Below are positions 1-5,356 of a stretch of 13,179 nucleotides of DNA, piece by piece. Below the pieces are notes generated by a model. It was not told where the DNA came from, did not search any database, and worked only from the letters and a program-made list of their open reading frames with translations. Origin of the DNA: Actinomycetes bacterium (GTDB lineage: Bacteria; Actinomycetota; Actinomycetes; Actinomycetales; Cellulomonadaceae); NCBI GenBank assembly GCA_021793115.1, contig JAJYTJ010000106.1:1-13179 (forward strand), read 5' to 3'. Position numbers and translations under genes: made by a program. Each line of letters starts with the position of its first letter. The stretch's first letter is position 1.

Positions 1-331
1 CCTGCCCGGGGACGCGCGCGGGAACCGGCGCGGGCCTGCGCGGAGCCGCGTGGACCTGCGCGGTGACCGGCGTGGTGACCGGCGTGGTGACTGGCGCGGA
101 CCGGCGCGGACCGGCGTGGTGACTGGCGTGGACCGGCGTGGTGACCGGCGTGGACCGGCGCGGACTGGCGTGGTGACCGGCGTGGTGACCGGCGTGGTGA
201 CCGGCGTGGTGACTGGCGTGGACCGGCGTGGTGACCGGCGCGGACCGGCGTGGTGACCGCAGTGGTCCCTGGCGTCGGTGCGGGTCGGGCGCGGATGATG
301 ACGCCGTGAGCCGCCGGCCGGGACCTCAGGC
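1..331. other. Region without a convincing gene
   Basis: Apart from the minisatellite at 53-266, this left edge shows nothing I can name. Bases 1-52 are GC-rich and may be the tail of an intergenic region or of an off-window gene; no stop codon with matching coding signal is visible. Bases 267-331 contain no clear -35/-10 pair for the helicase gene that follows. Confidence 0.6.
53..266. repeat. GC-rich minisatellite, 19 units of 12 or 10 bp
   Basis: The stretch reads as 19 head-to-tail units with no gaps. Twelve units are 12 bp (consensus gaccggcgtggt) and begin at 53, 65, 77, 109, 131, 163, 175, 187, 199, 221, 243 and 255. Seven are 10 bp, lacking the final gt (gaccggcgtg or gaccggcgcg), and begin at 89, 99, 121, 143, 153, 211 and 233. 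Units at 89, 121, 163 and 211 carry gactgg instead of gaccgg. The outermost units are the most degenerate. Because 10-bp units break the reading frame, the Arg-Arg-Gly-Asp style peptides that can be read through it are unlikely to be real. No function is evident. The array lies about 100 bp upstream of the helicase start. Confidence 0.9.
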
Positions 332-364
332 GTGCCGCCCGGTGCGACCCGGGGCGGGTGCGGC

Positions 365-2128
365 GTGAGCGGGTCGTCCCTCTCGCCGGGTGCCTTTGAG
401 GTGAACGAGCAGGTGGCCGCGGCCCTCGAGGTGCTCGAGCACTCGACGCGGCACGCGTTCGTCACCGGCCGCGCGGGCACCGGCAAGTCCACGTTGCTGC
501 TGCGCTACCTCGACGGCGCCGACCTGTCCCGCACCGTGGTCCTGGCACCCACCGGCGTCGCGGCGCTGCACGTGGGCGGCGAGACGATCCACCACTTCTT
601 CCGGCTGCGCCCGGGCCAGACGCCGGAGGAGGCGGCGGCCGCCGGCCGCCGGGCGGCGACGGGGCAGAACGCCGACACCTATCGCCGGCTGACGACGATC
701 GTCGTCGACGAGGTGTCGATGGTGCGCGCCGACCTGCTGGACGGGGTCGACTCCTTCTTGCGCGCCGCACGGGGTTCCGCCGAGCCGTTCGGCGGCGTGC
801 GGATCATCGCCTTCGGCGACCTCCACCAGCTGCCTCCGGTGGTCACGGCCGAGGAGCGCCCCCTGTTCCGCGAGCAGTACCCGTCGCCCTACTTCTTCTC
901 GTCGCACGTGTTCACGCGGCTGCGCGAGGAGGAGAACCTGGCCAACTTCTCGTACGTCGAGCTGCAGAGGATCTACCGGCAGGTGGACCAGGAGTTCATC
1001 GACTTCCTCAACCGGGTGCGGTCGAAGGACCTCGACACCGCCGACCTCGAGCTCGTCAACGCCCGCGTCGTCGACGTGGACGCAGCGATGGCCGATCCCG
1101 CGGGGCCCCTCTTCCTCACGACGACGAACCGGCGAGCCTCCGAGATCAACGCGGCGCACCTGGCGCGGCTGGGGGGTGCGGAGCTGCGGTCGGTGGCCCG
1201 GGTCTCGGGGGAGTTCCCCGACTCGTACCGCCCGACCGACCTGGAGCTGACGCTCAAGGTCGGCGCCCGCGTGATGCTCGTGAGCAACGACTCCGCCGGC
1301 CGGTGGGTCAACGGGTCCATGGGCACCGTCTGCGCGTTCGACGACGAGGCGGGCGGCCTCGTCGTGCTGCTCGACGACGGCGACCAGGTCGACGTCGAGC
1401 CCTGCACCTGGGAGGCGACGTACAACCGGTGGGACGCGGCCGCCGGCGGCATCGTGCGCGAGACGCTCGGCTCGTTCACCCAGCTGCCGGTGCGCCTGGC
1501 GTGGGCGGTGACCATCCACAAGGCCCAGGGCAAGACGTTCGACCGCGTGGTCGTCGACTTCGAGCGCACCACCTTCGAGCACGGCCAGGCCTACGTGGCG
1601 CTGAGCCGTGCGCGGCGGCTGGACGGCCTGGGGCTGGCGCGGCCCATGAGGGCGAGCGACGTGCGGCTGGACCGCAGCGTGGTGCGCTTTCTCACGGGGA
1701 TCCAGGCCCAGATCGCGCGCAACGCCTGGGACGGCGACGCGATCGTCGAGCTCCTCGAGCGTGCCATCGCGACCGGTGCCGACCTTGAGATGGACTACCT
1801 CAAGGGCAACAACACCCGCACCACGAGGGTGGTCACGCCGCAGTCCCTCGCCGCGATGTCGTACTCCGGCACCGGCTTCCCCGGCCTCGTCGCGTACTGC
1901 CACCTGCGACACGAGGTCCGCACGTTCAACGTCGACCGCATCCTCGCGGTGCGGGCCGTCTCTCGACGGCCCGCGCTGACCCTCCGACGCCCGCGTGACC
2001 GGGGTCGCAGCGGCAGTCGGCTCCTGGCCCGAGGCCCCGTCATGAGTGAGCATCACGCACGGGCACCGATGCGGCGCACCGAAGTGGCCCGGCGAAACTG
2101 GCGTGCAGGCGAGCCGACGCGAGGCTGA
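365..2128 (+). CDS. PIF1-like superfamily 1 DNA helicase with C-terminal WYL-like domain
   Basis: This is an ATP-dependent DNA helicase of the PIF1/RecD2-like SF1B group, probably a 5'-3' translocase in the cytoplasm. Numbered from GTG 365 (587 aa), the motifs in order are Walker A GRAGTGKST (35-43), Walker B VDE (D115, E116), motif III GDLHQLPP (from 151), the LQRIYRQ motif (around R202), TIHKAQGKTFDRV (383 onward) and YVALSRARR (410 onward). After the helicase core, residues about 457-530 (MDYLKGN ... YCHLR ... FNVDRIL) look like a WYL domain. PIF1-WYL fusions are known; in the Thermotoga elfii protein the WYL module binds single-stranded DNA. The last 57 or so residues are Arg-rich, without a domain, and coincide with a hairpin and tandem repeats. 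Start choice is uncertain: GTG 332 and GTG 401 are also in frame, and none has a strong ribosome site. The gene appears to stand alone. Confidence 0.9.
   Translation: MSGSSLSPGAFEVNEQVAAALEVLEHSTRHAFVTGRAGTGKSTLLLRYLDGADLSRTVVLAPTGVAALHVGGETIHHFFRLRPGQTPEEAAAAGRRAATGQNADTYRRLTTIVVDEVSMVRADLLDGVDSFLRAARGSAEPFGGVRIIAFGDLHQLPPVVTAEERPLFREQYPSPYFFSSHVFTRLREEENLANFSYVELQRIYRQVDQEFIDFLNRVRSKDLDTADLELVNARVVDVDAAMADPAGPLFLTTTNRRASEINAAHLARLGGAELRSVARVSGEFPDSYRPTDLELTLKVGARVMLVSNDSAGRWVNGSMGTVCAFDDEAGGLVVLLDDGDQVDVEPCTWEATYNRWDAAAGGIVRETLGSFTQLPVRLAWAVTIHKAQGKTFDRVVVDFERTTFEHGQAYVALSRARRLDGLGLARPMRASDVRLDRSVVRFLTGIQAQIARNAWDGDAIVELLERAIATGADLEMDYLKGNNTRTTRVVTPQSLAAMSYSGTGFPGLVAYCHLRHEVRTFNVDRILAVRAVSRRPALTLRRPRDRGRSGSRLLARGPVMSEHHARAPMRRTEVARRNWRAGEPTRG
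1951..1974 (+). terminator. Perfect 10-bp hairpin inside the helicase 3' end, terminator-like
   Basis: Arm gcgggccgtc (1951-1960), loop tctc, arm gacggcccgc (1965-1974). The arms are exact reverse complements. No T-tract follows, which is usual for actinobacterial hairpin terminators. It sits immediately after the last recognisable WYL residues (RILAVR) but about 150 bp before the stop codon in frame, which is an odd place for a terminator. It may be a relic terminator, or just a strong mRNA structure. Confidence 0.45.
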
Positions 2129-2189
2129 GCCGACGCGCGCGTGAACCGACGCGTGCGTGAGCCGACGCGTGGGTGAAGCCGACGTCCGT
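2111..2189. repeat. Tandem repeat, five units of about 16 bp
   Basis: Units begin at 2111, 2127, 2143, 2159 and 2175: gagccgacgcgaggct, gagccgacgcgcgcgt, gaaccgacgcgtgcgt, gagccgacgcgtgggt, and a 15-bp gaagccgacgtccgt. The shared core is ccgacgcg. The array covers the helicase stop codon (2126-2128) and fills nearly all of the gap to the stop codon of the convergent nuclease gene at 2201. Both genes therefore share a repetitive 3' region. No function is evident. Confidence 0.85.
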
Positions 2190-2200
2190 GAACAGCACAG

Positions 2201-3613
2201 CTAGAACGGTGGTTCGTCGGGGTAGGGGCTGGCCGGGCGTGGGGGACCGTCGCCTGGGCTGTGGCCGTGGGACGCCGCGCCGCCGCGCACGTGGGCCAGT
2301 GCGGAGGCGGTCAGCGTGATCGGGATGGCCAGGCGGGTGAAGGTGACGCCCCAGGGGTCGGTCCACTCGCTGGCGCCGGACTGGGGGATGCGGCGCACGG
2401 TCCAGCCGCCGTGGGTCTTCTGCTCGTGGTGGTGCTTGCAGCGCAGGTCGAGGTTCTCGGCGGTGGTCTGCCGCTCGGCGGGGCGGGTGGGGTCGTACGG
2501 CGTGCGGTGGTCCAGCTCGCACCGATGGCCGGGTTGGCTGCAGCCCATGTAGGTGCAGGTGATGTCGCGCGCGATGACGAAGGCGGTCAGGTCGGCGCCG
2601 GGCTGGTAGGTGGTGGTGCCGCGTTCGACGAGCGCGCCGGTGGCGGGGTCGGTGAGCAGGCGGCGCCAGGTGCCGTCGGCGGCGATCTGGCGGGCCATGT
2701 CGGCGGGGATGGGGCCGTAGCCGGCGAGCTCACCGGGGAGGTCGTCCAGCCCGAGCAGCGTGGTGGCGGCGACCGTGACCTGGATCTCGGCGCGCCGCCG
2801 GTGCTTGCTGGGCAGGGTGGTGCCGTCGGGCAGGGTGCCGGTGGCGGCGATCGACTCGAAGATCGTGCTGAAGGCGTCGGCGCGGCGTTGATGGACGTCG
2901 CGCTCGTCGTGGTCGGTGCGGGTGGTGCCGGCCAGGGCGTCGACGACGGTGAAGACCGTCACGGCGGAGGGTGCCGGCAGCAGCGCGGTCAGCAGCGCCA
3001 TGCCGTCCCCGGTGGGCTGCAGCTCCAGACCGCGCTCGGCCCGCGCGCGGGCGCAGCGGGCCTGGGCCTGGGCGGGGTCGGCGGCCAGCACGAGGCGTTG
3101 GGTCAGGCGGCGCAGCTGGGGTGCTGACCACAGCGGGGCGTCGACGAGCGCCGCTGCCACGACGCCGTTCCACCGTCCTGGTGCGCCGTCCAGCGGCAGG
3201 GAGTCCAGGACCGCGTCGACGCGGCGCAGGTCCACCCCGCCCTCGGCCAGGGCATCACCCAGGGCGGGGTGGTCGCCCAGCGCTTGGGCCCGGCCGACCA
3301 TGCGTTGTGCCTGGTAGGCGGTGCACGAGAGCGCGGCCTGGAGCTCGTCGGCGACCCGGGTGGAGCCGACCCCGGGCCGGGCCGCCAGCTCGGCCAGCAG
3401 CCGGGCCTGGGCGGCCTGTGCCATGCCGATGACCTGTTCCCAGCCCACGGCCCGGGCTAACAGATCCACGCCGCCGGCCTCGGTGGGCTCGACCCCGACC
3501 AGGGCCGCGGCCAGCGCGACCACGTCCCCGCCCGGCACGGTGTCACGGAAGTCCGGCAGGCACATGCCCGCCGCCACCGGCATCCGCCGGTCCGCCTCCG
3601 CGATCACCGTCAT
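2201..3613 (-). CDS. DUF222 / 13E12-family HNH endonuclease
   Basis: A member of the actinobacterial 13E12 repeat family: an N-terminal helical DUF222 region (about residues 25-280) followed by a C-terminal HNH nuclease domain. Numbered from ATG 3613 (470 aa, normal for the family), the HNH has the two zinc-type cysteines in CTYMGC and HRCELDHR, the DH catalytic pair at 368-369, a mid-domain Asn (AENLDLRCK) and the closing HHH at 394-396. It should cut DNA; the cellular role of the family is not settled. Three starts are possible. ATG 3613 has no ribosome site, but a TAnnnT -10 box (tacatt) ends 7 nt before it, fitting a leaderless mRNA. ATG 3583 has ggagg 11 nt upstream. GTG 3637 would lie above the SOS box and is least likely. 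The gene is convergent to the helicase and stands alone. Confidence 0.9.
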   Translation of the reverse strand: MTVIAEADRRMPVAAGMCLPDFRDTVPGGDVVALAAALVGVEPTEAGGVDLLARAVGWEQVIGMAQAAQARLLAELAARPGVGSTRVADELQAALSCTAYQAQRMVGRAQALGDHPALGDALAEGGVDLRRVDAVLDSLPLDGAPGRWNGVVAAALVDAPLWSAPQLRRLTQRLVLAADPAQAQARCARARAERGLELQPTGDGMALLTALLPAPSAVTVFTVVDALAGTTRTDHDERDVHQRRADAFSTIFESIAATGTLPDGTTLPSKHRRRAEIQVTVAATTLLGLDDLPGELAGYGPIPADMARQIAADGTWRRLLTDPATGALVERGTTTYQPGADLTAFVIARDITCTYMGCSQPGHRCELDHRTPYDPTRPAERQTTAENLDLRCKHHHEQKTHGGWTVRRIPQSGASEWTDPWGVTFTRLAIPITLTASALAHVRGGAASHGHSPGDGPPRPASPYPDEPPF

Positions 3614-3629
3614 ACGAACAAATGTACTA
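3614..3629 (-). promoter_or_regulatory. Candidate LexA (SOS) box overlapping the nuclease promoter
   Basis: Read on the minus strand, the 16 bases are tagtacatttgttcgt. Against the actinobacterial LexA consensus tcgaacatatgttcga, 12 of 16 positions agree, including the whole right half-site gttcg. The left half-site is imperfect (tagtac). The box contains the -10-like tacatt and ends directly at ATG 3613, so a bound LexA would block the promoter. Several 13E12-family genes of Mycobacterium tuberculosis are known members of the LexA regulon, which supports the reading. Confidence 0.6.
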
Positions 3630-3706
3630 ACGACCACCGACGCTCGCCACCCCCACCCACCGACCGCGCGCCCAGCCCGTGCGGCGACCAGCCCGCAGCG
3701 GGTGAG

Positions 3707-4537
3707 CTACGGCTGCGCCGTCGCCGGGGTGGCACTCGCCGCCGACCCGTCGCCGGCCGGTGCGGTGATGGTCAGGGTGCTCGCCACGCTGGATCGCACG
3801 TCGGTCATCGGCGGGTCCACCCCGGGCGTGGCGGTGTACGAGAGCGTCTGCGTGACGACGAGCTCGTAGGTGCCCGGTGCGAGCTCCGACGAGCCCTGGC
3901 CGGTGGGGTACTGGGCGCACGAGACCAGCGTGTGCGTGGCCCTCGTGCTCACCGGGAGGGGGTTGACCAGCAGTGCACCGTCGCCCAGGCGGTCCTTCAG
4001 GCCGAGCGACAGGTCCGGTGTCGCGGGGCCGCCCTGGACGCCGACGACGACGCCGTCGCGCACCACCGTCAGGTCGGTGCCCCACACGACGGCGGACTCA
4101 CCGGTGGCCGCCGGCACGTCTGCGACGACGGTGGCCTGCCACACCGCGTCGGCCGCGATGGTGGACGAGCCCCCGGTCAGCGTGAGGCTCATCGGCGGTC
4201 CGACGTTCGGCAGCACGTCGTGCAGCGACCTGCCGCACCGCTCGAACTGCGCGGGCCAGTCGGCGGCGGAGCCCGTCGCGCCGGGCCCCGGGTGCACGGG
4301 GTTGTGCCCGGAACGCCAGGCGGCCTCCCACCCGGGCAGTCCCGCGGACACGCCACCGGCGAGCGCGACGACGACGAGCGCCGCCAGGCCCGACCGAACG
4401 CCGGTGCGGCGCGCGCGCCGCCGCCGCGCGCTCGCCCGCACCGCCGCGACGGGGATGTCGAACGCGTGCGCCGCGGGGTCCGCCGCGAGGGCGTCGAGCG
4501 CCTGCGCGATCGGGTTGCGGTCGTCGGGCTCCCTCAC
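3707..4537 (-). CDS. Single-pass membrane protein, probable anti-sigma partner of the upstream sigma factor
   Basis: Not recognised as a named family. Numbered from GTG 4537 (276 aa), it has a short cytoplasmic N-terminus (1-44, ending in an Arg-rich stretch RRRRARR), one membrane segment at about 49-67, and an outer domain of about 200 residues rich in Thr, Val, Ser and Gly. That domain looks like beta-sandwich strands (for example APGTYELVVTQTLSYT) and has two cysteines, C101 and C207, that could form a disulfide. The start is set by a strong ribosome site, gaggaggg at 4542-4549, 4 nt before GTG, and by the GTGA overlap with the sigma stop codon; the reading frame is open further upstream but there it only shadows the sigma gene. 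Coupled translation, inside-positive topology and the sigma neighbour together suggest an anti-sigma factor, but no zinc-binding HxxxCxxC motif is present, so the role is inferred. Confidence 0.75.
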   Translation of the reverse strand: MREPDDRNPIAQALDALAADPAAHAFDIPVAAVRASARRRRARRTGVRSGLAALVVVALAGGVSAGLPGWEAAWRSGHNPVHPGPGATGSAADWPAQFERCGRSLHDVLPNVGPPMSLTLTGGSSTIAADAVWQATVVADVPAATGESAVVWGTDLTVVRDGVVVGVQGGPATPDLSLGLKDRLGDGALLVNPLPVSTRATHTLVSCAQYPTGQGSSELAPGTYELVVTQTLSYTATPGVDPPMTDVRSSVASTLTITAPAGDGSAASATPATAQP

Positions 4538-5085
4538 GGGTCCCTCCTCGTCGTGAGCTCCACGACGACGCCGTCGTCGTCGGCGAGCGGACCGAGGAGC
4601 GGCTCGAGCTTGCGCCGCGCGTCGAACAGGTACCGCTTCACCGAGCCCTCGGCGAGGCCGAGCCGGGCCGCCACCTCCGCGAGCGGCAGGTCCTCGCCGT
4701 AGCGGAGCACCGCCACGGCCCGCTCGGTGGGGGACAGGCGCAGCAGCGCCAGCCGCACGTCGACCGCCGCGGCGACCTCGGCCTCGGGCGATGTGGCCAC
4801 GGGCTCGTCGTCCGAGGCGCCGAACAGGTGCCGCACCTTCGCCCACCGGGCGGCCCGGCGCGCGCCGTCGAGGTAGGCCGAGAGGATCGCCCGGCGCACG
4901 TAACGCTCGGCGTCGTCGGGCATGAAGCCGCGCCGGGTCCGGCTGAATGTCCGCACGAGCCCCTCCTGCACCAGGTCGGCGGCGGCGTCACGGTTGCCCG
5001 TCAGCAGGTAGGCGTAGCCGAAGAGCGCCCCGGCGCGCTCACGCGCGAGCACCGCCAGGGCGTCGTCGGCGTCGCCGTTGCCCAC
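4534..5085 (-). CDS. SigE-family ECF RNA polymerase sigma factor
   Basis: A group 4 (ECF) sigma factor that directs RNA polymerase to a small regulon. Numbered from GTG 5085 (183 aa, usual length 160-190), region 2 runs from about residue 20 to 85, with the signature FGYAYLLTGNRDAAADLVQE (22-41) and YVRRAILSAYLDGAR (62-76). Region 4 (112-160) contains LSPTERAVAVLRY and the helix-turn-helix LAEVAARLGLAEGSVKRYL. These match the sigma-70 'SigE family' common in actinobacteria. GTG 5085 is chosen because ggaggt (5089-5094) stands just before it; longer readings run through non-coding sequence and the opposite-strand hppA gene. It overlaps the next gene by 4 bp (GTGA), so the two form an operon. 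A CAACC-N16-CGTC promoter upstream suggests autoregulation. Confidence 0.93.
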   Translation of the reverse strand: MGNGDADDALAVLARERAGALFGYAYLLTGNRDAAADLVQEGLVRTFSRTRRGFMPDDAERYVRRAILSAYLDGARRAARWAKVRHLFGASDDEPVATSPEAEVAAAVDVRLALLRLSPTERAVAVLRYGEDLPLAEVAARLGLAEGSVKRYLFDARRKLEPLLGPLADDDGVVVELTTRRDP

Positions 5086-5113
5086 GTCACCTCCGTGCAC
5101 CGTCACCAGCCAA

Positions 5114-5138
5114 GACGTCCAGCGTCGCCGATCGGTTG
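5114..5138 (-). promoter_or_regulatory. ECF-type promoter for the sigma/anti-sigma operon
   Basis: On the minus strand, a -35 caacc (5138-5134) is followed after exactly 16 bp by a -10 cgtc (5117-5114). This is the general ECF layout, an AAC-containing -35 and a CGTC -10 with 16-17 bp between them. A transcript would start near 5107 and leave a leader of about 20 nt carrying the ggaggt ribosome site before GTG 5085. The placement suggests the sigma factor transcribes its own operon. Confidence 0.55.
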
Positions 5139-5268
5139 GGGGTACGGGGGCGGTTCGGCCGGGCGGGTTCGGCGAGAGGGGGCGGGCGCGCCGCGTCGTC
5201 GCTGGGCGCGGACCGGCCGTCGGCGTCCGCGGCGCCCCTCGGCTAGGACCAAGGTCACGTGTCCCGGT

Positions 5269-5274
5269 TAGACT
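5269..5274 (+). promoter_or_regulatory. Possible -10 box for hppA (tagact)
   Basis: The hexamer tagact fits TAnnnT in an otherwise very GC-rich region, 83 bp before ATG 5357. A TTGACA-like -35 is not clear at 17-18 bp upstream, where the sequence is aggacc/ggacca. The leader would be about 75 nt. The call rests on the -10 alone. Confidence 0.35.
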
Positions 5275-5345
5275 GCCGCCTTCCGCGGGCGCCGCTGCCT
5301 GCGACTGCGTGGCTGCCGCCCGATCCGGAGCCACGGCCGTGTGCA

Positions 5346-5352
5346 GGGGAGG
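5346..5352 (+). promoter_or_regulatory. Ribosome binding site fixing the hppA start
   Basis: The sequence ggggagg ends 4 nt before ATG 5357. It decides the start: the same reading frame stays open for 279 bases further upstream, but that extension reads as Arg/Gly-rich non-coding sequence, whereas the protein from 5357 begins directly with a hydrophobic membrane segment, as expected for the family. Confidence 0.7.
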
Positions 5353-5356
5353 ACAC

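Noticed and set aside
50..256. Small plus-strand reading frame giving an Arg-Arg-Gly-Asp repeat peptide
   Set aside because: It lies wholly inside the minisatellite, whose 10-bp units break the frame; no ribosome site and no domain.
326..2056. Long minus-strand open frame of 576 codons opposite the helicase
   Set aside because: Shadow of the helicase gene caused by high GC: the product is Arg/His/Val-rich without motifs, while the plus strand shows a full helicase motif set.
365..3613. Helicase and HNH nuclease as a two-gene defence island
   Set aside because: The genes are convergent, separated by repeats, and have independent control; no other defence gene is nearby. Proximity alone is not evidence.
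3638..3706. Possible terminator of the sigma operon (cccgc a gcggg near 3691-3701)
   Set aside because: The inverted repeat is only about 5 bp with a single-base loop, common by chance at this GC content.
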